A stretch of DNA of 64,000 nucleotides from NCBI GenBank assembly GCA_024305405.1, contig JAKNDB010000092.1, positions 4,183,501 to 4,247,500 on the forward strand, read 5' to 3'. This document shows positions 13,687 to 26,102 of the stretch, one piece after another. The DNA comes from Dirofilaria immitis (taxonomy: Eukaryota; Nematoda; Chromadorea; Rhabditida; Onchocercidae). A program made the position numbers and the translations under genes. Positions within the stretch are counted from its first letter, which is position 1; each line of letters begins with the position of its first letter. The notes under the pieces are model-generated. The model worked only from the letters and a program-made list of their open reading frames with translations, was not told the DNA's origin and did no database searches.

Positions 13687-16134
13687 CCTATCAATACTGA
13701 AATTTTTTGATCTCAATCCGATCGACTATTATTAAAAGTTATTCAACCTATAGTTCGTTAAAATTTATTGCATAATTAATCTAAATTTTACGATTAGTAA
13801 ATATTTGTTAAATTGGATGATTATTATTATTAGAAGGGAAGAAATGGGGCTAAAAACTTCGCGGTCTGCTGTTGTAGATAGTGTTGATGATGAATACAAC
13901 AGTGCAAAATGAGACTGATTTGTTATCTGGATACAACAATTTCAATTTAGTTCAAATTCTCCTTACTTTTTTTTTGTTGTAGTTCAGTAGGGAGTGTTGA
14001 ATTGTTCGGGTAGTGTGTTTTTCGAAATTTTGACAAATAACTTTTGAAAAATGAGCGCAGAGATTTTTTTTTGTAAGCAATCAAATATGGGAATGAATGA
14101 ACAAAAATGAATCAATCATTTTTATACGTTAAAAACTATCCGTTCTTATGATAATTTTCATTTCGAAATTTACTGAAATATAAGATGAAATACTGCTTAG
14201 TACCAAAAATGTTATTATTCTTTTAAATGATATAAAAATAAATTAGATTAATCGAAAAAATATGATTAATACAAAACATCATAACATTTGTATAATTAGC
14301 AAAAATATTTCCGCCGAGCAATGAATGCTGAAATTTGAAGTAAAAGAGCTGAAAATAGATAAATCAATGAATTAAATATAATAAAGCAAAAATAACTGAA
14401 AGTGCTCGTCGGCATAATTGCTTAATTTTATGCAATCCACCTTAAATTCTTTTTATATTTTCAGGCTTGATTATTCGGACGAGAAGTATTTTAGTCTCAT
14501 TCTTTTTAAATTCCAAATTTTTAATTTCATTCCATTTAAATTTCATTATTTCATTGATAAATTTGGAAGTTTCGCATAAGTTAGATGTAATGTGATCATG
14601 AAAATACTTTAATTTTTTCAAGATTTCCTTTTTGCATTGAAATAAAAGTTCTAAAAGAATTGTTCAGTACTTTAAATCTATCTAATTAAATTCTTCTAGC
14701 TTTAAAAATGCAAATATTTCGATAAAGAAGGAAAAGTTGAAGGAGAGCAAACCATCAATAGATTTCTGATTTTGCGATATCTACAATGTTTTCCCTAGTG
14801 ATTATCAAATCATGAACAACTTGAACTACTTTTAATGTTGTGGAAATGTGATTTACACTGCATTTTAGTCATTTGGGATCATTTCGAAGCTTTTCGAAAA
14901 CCTCTTTCAGGCATAATAACTTTAGCATTTGAAAATTGAAATGGACAAATTATGATTTAATTGGATGCTATCATTTCAGAATTTTATTATTTATTAAGGA
15001 AAAAGATATTTTTGCAAGAAATTTTTGCAATAATTTTAATTTTTGCATAAACAATTTTTGGATGATATTTTTGTACAGTTTTAATAATAGTGTAATGAAA
15101 TTAGGTAATGGGACATTGATTCAATTGCAAAAGTTCAATCATCGCTTTCTTTACATTAAATAAATTTTTTGCATAATTTATGGATTAATATAATGATGTT
15201 AATGGTGAGATAATAATGTGTTTGGAATTCAGAGAGGTCAGTGAATGAATAAAATGTTCATTCAATTATCCATCGATCAATCAATTTCGCTTTTCATTCC
15301 TATCATTTCATCTGCCTCAATTAATATTTAATAGTATGATACTAAGTAGTCTATTTCAAAAATTCAGAAATTGTCCTTATCATTCACATTAACAGCAAAA
15401 AGTTAATTTTATTTCCATTTTTGATTTGTTTATTTATCATTTATTTCTTTTAATTTCTTATTTGTAAATTTTTTAAAATTGATCTTTTTCGGTTTTGATC
15501 TCCTTACATTATTCATAATAATTTCCTGTTATTGTATTAATATACTATATTTAAAATTATTTTGCAGGATGGGTACGTTGGAAAAATCTTGAAACTTCTT
15601 TTGTACTTTTTAGATCATGATCTGTATTTTGATGTAAATACATAATCGAATTAGATTTATTCATAAATAAAATTTAGTTATTTTACATAAAAATTTTTTA
15701 TTCAAATCTTACATGGATAATTTTAGTTCAATCAATTATTCTGAAATTTGATTCATTTAAAACTCATTTAATAAATTGAATTTTACGCAAGAAACATGCA
15801 TACATGCAATCATTCACTAAATTTTTTTAATTCTTTTAAATTTTCTTGTAAATTTTGATACCTAATTGAATATTTTATAAAAATATTAAAAAAGCTACAA
15901 AAGAATTATAGAAAAATCTAAAATTATATATTTTTGAATACTTAAAATTAAACGAATGAATTAGAAATCAAATAATTAACATGAAGTATTTTTATATTAA
16001 TTCGATTTTCAAAAATAAGCGTTCGCTTCTCTATTGAAAAATATTTCCTCAAATATTTATAAAATAATATATTTTATTGTTCTTTCAATATTATTTAAGT
16101 GTTAACGCGCTGTTTGATCGACTCGCTTACCGAA

Positions 16135-16200
16135 TAGATAAATAAATAAACGAGTAAATAAATGAATAATAAATAAATAAGCAAATAAAAAAATAAACAA
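16135..16200. repeat. Imperfect AAAT/TAAA simple repeat
   Basis: A run of about 65 bases built mostly from AAAT units with single-base interruptions, on the A+T-rich flank upstream of the MH2 gene. Confidence 0.8.
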
Positions 16201-17014
16201 TCACTTTTTCGTTACTTTTAAATTTATTTCGCTATTTTCCATCTATAATATTTTTTTGAAAACAAAGACCGATACAACCAGTTAGTTACTTTATTATTAT
16301 TGGAAAGAATTTTCTTGCTAAATATATCAGATATAGAATGAATTACTAATTTAATTATTTATATTCGTCATTATATTTCATTTCATTTCAAGTATATATG
16401 CCTTATTATTGAGATATATTCAAACATTTCAAAAATAAAAGCATTTATAAATGGAATTCGTGTAATGTAATTTAATTCGTTTATAATTTATATCAAGTAC
16501 TATTGTTATCATTAATTTTAAATTTCATTTCACTTTTCAACATCACTTTCCATAATTAAAAATATAAAAAAATGCTATCGATGAACACTATAACAGTAAT
16601 TGTTATAATGTTTATTATACAACTATATCATCGGATTGATCGGTAGTAGTTTTGAGCGAGATTTAAAGAAACTTGAAATATCTATGATACCAGTTTTCAT
16701 TTTTTCATTCAGAATCTAACCAGATCTTCAATCTTTTATCTATGTTTCTTCTTTAGGATTTTATTTATTTTATTCGTATTTCGTGATATTTCTCTTTCAG
16801 TGCTAGTTTTAAAATTCGGCTACTTGAAAAAGCAACTATTTCCATATTCTTTCATATTTCTTATATTAGTTTAGATAATTTAAGAAAATTTTATTAAACT
16901 AAAAGCTCCCTGCGGGTTAGCTAATTAAGCAAATGAATTAATTTAATTAAATTAAAAATAAATTGAATTGAGCTGGATAAAATTTTGAATTTTATCTTAT
17001 TCTAAGTAAAAATA

Positions 17015-20000
17015 ATGGCATTTTGTCGTTCAATTCTAATCGAACGCCTTCTGAATAACAAAAGCGATCAACGCTTCACTACACAACTTTAGGAACTTTA
17101 CGAAGTTGGAATGATATCGATTCTTTTGAACGAGTAAGTTTATCATTAGCGATTTACTAAATTTTTAAACCAACTATTTGTATAGCATTATAGCTAAATG
17201 TGGATTAGTAAGATCTCGAAAATATAGATGGATTAAAGAATATTAAAAAGGAAGAAAATATCAAAATTTAATTAATATTCTCACGTATTTTTTGAGATTA
17301 ATTATATTCATCTATCTTAATCATGAAAATATTACAATGACAAATCATTTAAGGATAACATTATGGAAGTTTATCGAAAACTCTCAAATATCGAAGAACA
17401 AATATGGGATAAACTAATTGTAATGGAAAGAAATATTCGCTCTGCAAAGGCTTATCTTCGATCGCGTATTATTACGATTGATGGAAGCGAAGCCGAATTT
17501 GACGGTATTCGGTAAGATTTCCTTTTTCCTTGAATTGAATCCAAAATTTAAGAATCCAAAATTATGTTTAAGATTGAAATTCATTTTTAAAATTATTTCT
17601 TAAGCCAGAAACAACTTTTTTCGCTGTTGTGAGATTTAAAAAATTTTTAAGTTCTAAACTACGATCAATGTCACTGAAATGGAGCTAAATGTTAATTTTT
17701 TGAAACGAAATCGTAATTGCTAAGAAGTTTTGTGATTTACAACACTAATATGACTAGTTATCGATCTATTCAATAAAATATTGTGATATCAATCGTTTGA
17801 GCAATTATTCAAATCATTTACTGATTGAACCGTTGGAAAATTCCAACTTTAAGTTACGAAAGAGTGTAGTATAATAAGTGAACTCGCGTATTCAATACTT
17901 TGACGTTTTTTTTTGTTTGAAACCATGCATATTTTTGAAATTCCAGTTTAAAATGTTTTAAAGTCTAAAAAGTTTGAAAGTTTAAAAGGCTGGTGGAGCG
18001 AGACTTAAATCGAAATTTTGAAACCGCTCTTGTTTGATTTTTCCTTGAAATCTTCTCGAATTCTAAACTAAGATTTTAATATCATTCAAATCATTCTTTA
18101 TTTTCATCTATCATATGAATATTGATAGATGAAATAAATAAAAAGTAAAGGAATAGAATTAATGCATTCCAAATTTAATTTTCAATTACATGAATAGAAA
18201 CCTAGAAATGCTTAATTCATTCGGTTTGATTAGAGTAAATTCATTTTAAAAAGTTTACTCTTTTCTAGTCAATAATTACTTGAATTGATAATTGCTATAT
18301 TTTAAATATATTGATGGTTATTAAAATATTGCTGACAATTTCTTGAACAATTTTTAATCATCAATTAAAAATCCAATATAATAACATGTCTTACTGAAAT
18401 TTAAAGTCTAATTTTTTTCATGGTGAAATGGTAATAGATTCAATATATATCTAGGCGAAAACCACATACATTAGTTTTAAACCTATCAACATTACTTGAC
18501 TGAAAAGTACGGAAAACGAATTTAACTATAATCTCAATATTTTGGTGCTTTCCTTTCTTCTCAGTAAGAGATAGATATAAGTGAATTATTTCAGAAATAC
18601 TTCCATCTTAGTCATAATTATATTATTTTTCTTAATTCTAATAAATAATTTTTTTTATTTTATAAAATGCTAAATTATCTGTTAATATTTTTTCCGTAGA
18701 ATTGGTTTGCAACGATTTGAGAATTCATATCGTGACGATGATACAATCAGAGCATTTGAAATTTTTCAGAAAGTACGCAAATTTTCAATTTCTTCCAAAT
18801 TAGCCACCATAAGAAGTGCAGATTTTTTTGAACAAGAATTCGGCGTTTATAATAACTAATAATTTAGAAGAAATAATTTCCTTTAAATTTAATTTTTTTG
18901 GAAAAATCTTTTAACATTTTTGAAACAACTATGTTAATTTTTATTTCAACTATTAATTCCAAAGATTACATGAGTAAACCCAATGAAAGCGACTTTTCGA
19001 TGTAATGAATTTTAATTTGAAATTGCAAAAGAAAAATATCAATTTTTTCAGGGCGTTAAAATAAAAATTGACGATTTTGGCAATGTTTGGTTTAAATGTA
19101 CTGAAGGAAATATATTCGTTAATGAAATGTTAGGAGAGGTTATTGTTAAAAATGATCCAATCAAGGTAAGAATAAAAATTTTTTTATAAAATTGTTAAAA
19201 TTTAACTTCAGTTGTTCGATGTGATTATATTTTGGAGACGCGATATAGTTCTTGGGAAGTCAAATGATACGATGATCGATTTTTAATAACAAAAATCCCT
19301 ATATTCGCAATTACTACGATTTTATTTTAAAATGATACTGTAATCTTCCACTGATACAGTAAAAGAGTTTGAATAATGTAAATCCATGCATAATTTATAG
19401 CAGGTGTAAATCCATGCATAATTTATAGCAGGTAGATTTTAGATTTTTGATCTGAAAATTCTCAAAGAATTCGTTTTACGACATGATGATTTCGATGATG
19501 CGGCACGAGATCGATACAGTCGAATGGCAATCACTTATGCGCATGTTTGATATAATTTCATTAGAATTTCTACTTTTTTGATTCAGTTTAATTTATGAAC
19601 ATTTGAAAAATGGTACCGATATTTCAAGATGAATTTCAGAATCATTCTCATTTGCACAATTTTCGAGTTCATTGTCATAAGTCGTAAAATATGAAATTAT
19701 TTTCAGATCGATAAGTCAACGGATTCTCTGTCATCAGCTTTATGGTTTGCTGTGATACACCTAACAGCACTAGAAATGATCCAAATTTTATTTCCTAGTC
19801 ATGCAGGTATATTTCAGAGAATTAAGTGAAAAGTCTTCTATACCAATATGTGAAAATAATCAATAATTATCTTAAATGACTATTTGAGGTAGTTTAGTAA
19901 ACATTTGAATCGGATTCCCTTCAATTTTTTGAACTAAAATTCAAAAATCAATTTCAGCAACGAATGTACTATCACCATTGATAAATACGGAGCTTCATAG

Positions 20001-21119
20001 CATAAATCATTTTGATGGCTATTCACAGTCCAGCAGTGCTAACACAAACTGCACTGGACGTACTGTCTCGTCGATCAGTTCCGGCTCGTCTTATTATTCC
20101 GGAATTAATTCTGAGTACTGGAATCGACAGTCAAGGTGAGCCAATTTACAACTATTCATTAAATTTTGAAAAAGATAATTAAAGTGAATCCAGAATATGT
20201 CGTTTTAGATTACGTGGTGGTGCCTATAAGAAAATTAATCGAGAATCACATATATATTCGTCGCCAAGGAATACTATAAATCCTGCACAAGAAGTTTGAT
20301 TTTATTTCATCCATTTCGTATCCAATCCTGCAGAGTTGTTAGATGAAAGATGTCGAACTATAAATTATAAAATCAACGAGGAAATGTTATAGAAATGTTT
20401 GCCTTGTGAAGTATCGAAACAATTTGTGAACAGAATACCCGCTCGAAAATACTAAAAAGATTTCTAAGTTGGAAAATAAATGAATAATTATTTGTTAAAT
20501 GATTAGGTACAATAAATAGAATCAGACGCTCAAGAACACTATTCAAATAAAGCAGAGATAAAACAAAATAATTGGAGACGTAGTACTGGAAATTTTTATT
20601 TAGAAATGCGTCCTACGTGTTAAATTTAAAAATTATACTCACTTTAATAATGAGCACTGAACCGTCGGATTACGCACGCGCATTTCACGCAAGTAAGCTT
20701 AAATAAGGAAGCAATATGCATTAAATTTAGCATCACCAATCACTGATTTAAAAAAGCCATCCCAAGTGCTCTATATTGGACTTGATGAGAACTGTTTGTT
20801 AAACAAAAAAATGTTTTAAAAAAGCCAAATTTTTCTTTTTTCTGATAATTATAATATTTCCACAAATTTGCATGATTTCTTAAATTTCGATTTACAGCAA
20901 CAAAAAGAAAAAGGCCGAAGTCTTTTTGATCTAAGTGAACTGGATCGATTACATAACCCAACATATTCTCGAAAAGATGGAGAGAATCGTGGCCCATCTG
21001 GACATAAACGGTTAAATCATTTCATACAAATGCCAGCTTCTCCTTTAGCATCTTACTATCCGTCAAATGTAAATTGGCGTTCTCGGAGTGAAATGTCTCT
21101 TTGCTGTGAAAGACTTTAA
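17015..21119 (+). CDS. MH2-domain protein without an MH1 domain (Smad-fold, Expansion-like)
   Basis: Nine exons: 17015-17133, 17354-17511, 18700-18772, 19052-19165, 19443-19544, 19707-19806, 19958-20135, 20209-20293, 20898-21119. All phases close after one base is added near 17085 in exon 1, giving about 383 residues. The middle aligns by eye with the Smad MH2 domain. FEIFQKGVKIKIDDFGNVWF matches the Smad GKGVRLYYIGGEVFAEC strand. PIKIFDLKILKEF matches SLKIFNNQEFAQLL. SSALWFAVIHLTALEMIQ matches the TPCWIEIHLHGPLQWLD helix. No MH1 and no C-terminal SSxS phosphorylation motif are visible; the protein ends SEMSLCCERL after a Ser-rich linker. From memory, insect Expansion proteins share this MH2-only plan. 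A divergent DAF-family Smad is the alternative. The MH2 fold is fairly secure; the subfamily and any signalling role are inference. The start ATG is the first in frame with the corrected exon. Confidence 0.65.
19377..19432. repeat. Tandem doublet, 28 bp x 2, at a splice acceptor
   Basis: Two identical 28-bp copies ending in TTTATAGCAGG, directly before the acceptor of MH2-gene exon 5 (TTTTAG|ATTTTT at 19443). Each copy carries its own potential TAGCAG acceptor, so three candidate 3' splice sites lie within about 40 bases. Only the last gives an open frame. Confidence 0.9.
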
Positions 21120-22365
21120 GAATCAGAAATTTTGCATCAAATAGTAATTTGTTTTAAAAAATGCCTTTTAAGATAGAAATATTATTTTTAAAGCACCTCA
21201 TACTTCACTATTCAAATTGCTGATTCAGCAGTTAATCAATAGATAAATATAGTGATTGACATTCAAACAAAACCCACATTATTCAAACTACATATAAATT
21301 AAATGAGTCTTTCAAGATTAACATAATTTAGAAAGATAACTTCGAGGATAGCTCTTTCAAATTTTACTTGCAGAATTAATCTCGAAAAACGAATGTCAGA
21401 GTTTGTTTTTATTCCCCAATATTCACAAAATCCAATTGTGAAAATTCAATCTTCCAAATTCTGAACTACCACCATAATTTTAGAAACTTTTTTTAATCTC
21501 AGAAGTATCAACATAGAAATTAGTATTAGAAAAAGCATGGCTGTGCATATTATTATAAATGTACTATCATACGCTTATGCCATATGTAATAACATTTCAA
21601 TGGTTTCTCTATCAACTTGCATGTCATTATAAATTTATAGGAATGATTTGTACTTCTATCTAATTAAAATGTTACAGGAAAATGTACTTTTCAACATATT
21701 AATATTATAGTAGTTATAACGCGAAAAATAAAACAAAGCGATTAGATTATTATCACTGATCATTAAAGGCTAATGATACAATGAATATAAAAAATTCATA
21801 TATTGATCTAATTTACTTCCCAATATCATTTTGGCATGAATGCATTAAAGCATTCAAATATCGGAGAATCGACCGCAATTTTAAAATATATTTTTAAAAA
21901 ATTCAAACTTAAATATCTCCCAAGACATTCAGAACCAAAGTTTGAATCAAGGAAATTTTTAAAAAAAATGAAAGAAATATATTTACAAAATTCATAACAT
22001 TCAACATCACAACTTTATGTTTGAAAAGAATATAGAGAAATTAGTGACAAAATATATATTATATAATTATTCGATACAACTGATTGAATATCTGTGTTCG
22101 AAATTTTCAATTTATTTTCAGCTTTATTTTATAAGGCTGAAGGAACGAATTATCTTTAATTTTTTGTAATAATTCCCTTGTTCAGTATTCTATCCAATGA
22201 TAAATCTCCGATTTATGTATAACACAATAAAACGGAAATAAAGCTCAGCAACTGAAACATCAATCAACAAAACTGTTGTAATTCTTTGAAAAATTAATCT
22301 ACTATGATTATAAAAATAACTGTCAATTAATTACCATACAAGATGCAATGATAATTTGATATCAG
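21120..22365. other. Convergent intergenic spacer
   Basis: About 1.2 kb between the 3' ends of the plus-strand MH2 gene and the minus-strand ATP6AP2 gene. It presumably holds both 3' untranslated regions. AATAAA-like strings occur on both strands (for example ACAATAAAACGG near 22226) but are too common here to assign. No gene seen. Confidence 0.6.
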
Positions 22366-24761
22366 TTAATCTTTCTTCATCCGCGTTGTTACCACACGAT
22401 AAATAATTGAATCTTTGCCTGGATCCATGTTCCACAAACCAACAGTTACGAAAAGAATGGCTAGTGCAAGCGTGACACTTACAAACAAAAATATTCCAAA
22501 CATAGCCGGATAATTGGTCGATGAAAACTGTAAATATATAAAAAATCGAGATAAATAAAATTCCAGTATAAATTATTGAAACATTTTGCGCAAAGATAAA
22601 AATTAACAATCAATATTAAATTTCTGAAATGATTTAAAATAACAAATTCTATATGCTAATAAAACAGGATAAAAATAATGTATTTAAGGACTCATATTAC
22701 AAAGTATCAAAAATTAAATAAAACTTTTATAGGCATTTCTTATCATAATAATCCAAACGGAAATGTCTAACTGTCAAATAGAAATCCTTTAGGGTTATAA
22801 ACAAGTATTAATAAAATGCGGTAGTTCTCTTTTTATTTTAATATTTCCTAATTCCTGTCATACAGAAGCTGGTTAAGTAATGAAATTTATTTTAGATTAA
22901 CAATAAAAAAATAACTATTTCGATTAAAATCTTCCTTAAAAAATAAATGAAGATAAAAACCTGATAAACGTTTAGGTCCTTTCGTAATTTCATTATCCGA
23001 TCAGCGTTACTTACGGAATTCTAAAACAAAACGCTAATCAAGAGTACATATTAAGAGTAATATTTCTCAGTCATCAAAGATCAATAGTGAACTGATGTAT
23101 TATGAATGAGTTTATTAACCATAAAACTATTTTTTACCAGTAACATCATGAGAATTTAAGAAGCTATTCAACGCCTCTTTCTTCTATAAACGAATTATAT
23201 TATAGAAGTGGATAAATACGCCTCATTGATTGAAAAGGTAACAGAATATTGCTTGCTATCGATAGCATGTAAGAATGTGATTCTATAATCACGTAATTTT
23301 CATCTTCTAGATTCTGCGCAAAAAGAAGGTGCGTAAAAGTCCTTCCTGCTTTTCTTTTCATTAAAGCTAATTACTGTATAAAAAAATAAATATAACTAAG
23401 ATGATAATCTATTACTCCATGGAAACAAATACACAAATGAGACTGGGATAATTATGGAAATTCTGAATAGATCAAATCTTATTTAGAAATATTCCAATTC
23501 AGATTTATGAAAAATTTTACTTGTCTTTTTTGTCTCTGTTTGATTTCATTAATCGATTCTGCTACGAGCTCCGCAACCACGCGATCATTATATACATTTT
23601 TCAGAATGGAAATCAAATGCCAGATTGCATTTTCTAATTCGTTAACAGCTTCTTTATAATCACCCTCGGATAATTCCTGCTTAGCGATTGGCAAACCGCT
23701 CACATCGATAATGAAAATTGTCGGAGTATTTTTAATATGAACAATTTCTGACCTGCTTATCTGAAAATTCAGAAAGTTTGGAGTTTTCCAGGTGAAATAT
23801 TAAGCAAAATTTTAAAATTAAATTGTGAAGCAGAAATTGGTTATCAATAAAAATGCTGTGAAGCAGAAATTGGTTATCAACAAAAATTACAGTTCATCTT
23901 ATATCATTACATTAGTTTGAGAAATATCTAAAATATTTTAGATAAGATATACTAGATTCAAAACCTTGGAATATTTAACTTTTCTTATTACTCTCATTAA
24001 CAACGTCTTATTTTTTCTGACAATATGAAATAATAAGGATGATGATCTTAGACATTTTACCAATTCTGCGATTTTATAGAGATTTTCAATTTCCTGCCGC
24101 AGTGGTTCGCTTTCTGTTATAACTTGAATTTCTGAAAAAGCATTCTGAGCATCAACACCAATCTGCGAACCTCGCAGCAATGTATTACGCATTATAATCC
24201 ATTCTTGATCTTCACTATCAAATATTTTATTGTTAACCAATTCTTCAGAATCGAAACTCTCTCCTTCTGCCGATACTGTATATGCAGGTAGTGACAGATT
24301 ATTCAGATCTTTTCCATCAACTACGGTAACTAAAAAAGACAAATTCAATTAATATAAAGCATACAAAAATTGACTTTCAAATAGCTTAATCATTTCAGAC
24401 ATTTTATACCAACCCAGTGCTAATGCTCTCGGCCGTTCAAAAACATCTCCATCACTTGTCCATGTTAGAGGGCTTTGGCTGTCAATCCTAGCATGTATTT
24501 ATTGGCTTGAACAAAATCGGTATTAGATAAAAAGTTGTGGCGGGATCTGGAAGCTCAACTGGCTTGGAAGATAAGAAATACAGTTCGGCACACAATGACT
24601 CTGAAAAAAAATTATCTGCAAGATCTGCAAGAAAAGCAATTTCTACGAAAATATAAATCAGTTTATGAGAAAACACAACCAAATTTTGATACCAAAAGAA
24701 ATTAAATATTACCTTGCTTCAAAGCAAATAGTGTCATTAAAATTATATAAATTAAAAGCAT
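22366..24761 (-). CDS. ATP6AP2: ATP6AP2 / prorenin receptor homologue (V-ATPase accessory protein)
   Basis: Single-pass accessory subunit of the proton-pumping V-ATPase. Six exons: 24761-24713, 24600-24414, 24329-24061, 23760-23521, 23020-22961, 22527-22366; about 322 residues after correction. Seen: a signal peptide (MLLIYIILMTLFALKQESLC), then ELYFLSS at the start of the lumenal domain, DVFERPRALAL matching vertebrate NLFHRPRA, and a furin-type RQKR site at the end of exon 4, where vertebrates also have one. The transmembrane exon follows, then the signature GLWNMDPGKDSIIYRV and a short basic cytoplasmic tail. Two single-base deletions in exon 2 (a T run at about 24530 and one near 24465) break the frame, with splice phases otherwise exact. 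A TTTCAG sits nine bases before the ATG. It is the last of five collinear minus-strand genes, about 0.5 kb downstream of uS14m. Confidence 0.92.
23824..23889. repeat. Tandem doublet, 33 bp x 2, in ATP6AP2 intron 3
   Basis: Two adjacent near-identical copies of a unit containing GAAGCAGAAATTGGTTATCA, differing at one or two positions. It lies within an intron, upstream of exon 4 in transcription order. Confidence 0.85.
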
Positions 24762-24770
24762 CTCAGTGAT

Positions 24771-24776
24771 CTGAAA
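24771..24776 (-). promoter_or_regulatory. Likely spliced-leader acceptor of the ATP6AP2 gene
   Basis: On the minus strand TTTCAG is followed nine bases later by the start ATG. This is the usual arrangement for a nematode trans-splice acceptor. The distance to the upstream uS14m stop (about 505 bp) is compatible with either an operon member or an independently transcribed gene. Confidence 0.5.
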
Positions 24777-25275
24777 TTCATTTTTATTAACGCTTACAGT
24801 TTTAAAGCGACAAAAAAACCAAATACGAATTAAGAATCATTCAAAGAAACACATAACAGTATGCATGAAATACTCAGAAATATATTATTTGCATCGTTGA
24901 AAAATCTTGCTTGGCAGATTTTGGGAACCAAAAAGCACAGGAAAAAAGTGAAAATTCTATTTTTATTTAAGAAAATAATTGACAGCAAAAAATCTATAGC
25001 ATATCCATCACCAAACTGCTCGCTGCACACCCGATAATTGACCATGATCAGCAAGACGCCTGAAATATCAGCAAACATTATTCTAAAACTGTGTTACTGC
25101 AAGGTAACATAAAAAAGATATATGACAGAAGTTACTAAAATATTTCGTTGAATCTATCTGCTATCGATTTCTATGGCTAAAATATTTCATAATCATAAAC
25201 AAAAATCAGTATTCAATTTTTCTTTGAAAGAATAAAATTATTGATGGAATGAAAACACAATAAAGGCATTAAGAT

Positions 25276-26094
25276 TTATTCATAAAGTATATGAAATAAA
25301 TGCCTGAAAATCTGTCGATGAAGATGAAATCTATTCAGTTTACCACGCCGTGCACCACTAAATTGACACAAATGTTGAACGAGACTTGGGCATGATCCTT
25401 TAGGGAAATTATGCAACTTTTTCGCACATTCATCTCGAATCAATTCTGGCAATATAGTATTACATTTCAGCGCCTTCAATCGTACACGATCTGGACCAAG
25501 TTCAGCAAGCAAATGTCGTCTTTGACATCTCTTTTCATTCGCCAAGTTGACCAAAATGTCATCCGATTACCATGTTTCCACCATTCACGTTCCACGTAAT
25601 ATGGATATTTGTCTAGCCTGCAAAAATTAGGATTCATACAGTTAATCATCTGGTTACTTAAGTTTTTTCATTCAGTAGTTCACAAACGTCACTTCCATTC
25701 CGAATTAATTCTACGAAAAACAAAACCTTAGACAAACAGTTTAAAAATAATGCGAAAATTCGTTTTTTAGTCCTTATGATGCTTAATATTTAACATTAGT
25801 TGAAGCAAAGATTTCATAAGTTAATCTTTCGCAACTTTTCAAATTTTACTTTAGTGTTTCTAATGCTTTTTGACTGTAAGGTAGGATAAGTTGTTCCTTG
25901 TTGACAGAGTCCATGATTACATTTGAAAGTTCATTTTCGACATCTGAATTGTTGTTATCATCCGATGCAGAGTGGATTGTTTCAACGATATCAGTGGGCT
26001 TAGAGCTCATCGGACAGCGCGTGAAAACAGTTAATCGATGCCACGTTGTATTTAACTTTAAGAGCAGAGACGAAAACTGCCGTAAAGAGGACAT
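25276..26094 (-). CDS. MRPS14: Mitochondrial small-subunit ribosomal protein uS14m
   Basis: Structural protein of the mitoribosome small-subunit head. Two exons, 26094-25850 and 25617-25276, joined in phase (CTA AA|G), about 195 residues after correction. Exon 1 is a long N-terminal extension whose first residues (MSSLRQFSSLLLKLNTTWHR) look like a mitochondrial presequence. Exon 2 carries the family core: MTFWSTWRMKRDVK, then RRHLLAELGPDRVRLKALK, NTILPELIRDE and the C-terminal RGKLNRFHLHRQIFRH. One A is missing near 25521, between the RDVK and RRHLL segments. The tail after FRH is shorter than the usual SGxQRA-type ending, so a further uncorrected indel may hide the true end. No zinc-binding cysteines, as usual for mitochondrial S14. 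TTTTAG lies three bases before the ATG. Confidence 0.88.
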
Positions 26095-26097
26095 TAA

Positions 26098-26102
26098 CTA
26101 AA
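26098..26102 (-). promoter_or_regulatory. Likely spliced-leader acceptor of the uS14m gene
   Basis: On the minus strand the sequence reads ATCTTTTAGTTAATG, so an AG lies three bases before the start codon. That spacing is typical of nematode trans-spliced mRNAs. Confidence 0.5.

Larger units (their letters stand above)
12071..17014. other. Intergenic with simple repeats, no supported gene
   Basis: A+T-rich DNA between the carboxypeptidase stop and the start of the MH2 gene. It holds a TCTA microsatellite (about 12655-12680), a tandem doublet (13607-13686) and an imperfect AAAT-type run (about 16135-16200). Open frames at 12926-13135 and 14936-15163 have biased A/T composition and no recognisable motif. 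I do not call them genes. Confidence 0.5.

Noticed and set aside
24830..25078. 82-codon minus-strand frame as the ATP6AP2 N-terminus
   Set aside because: The true signal-peptide exon is 24761-24713, which joins the next exon in phase; this frame does not connect to it.
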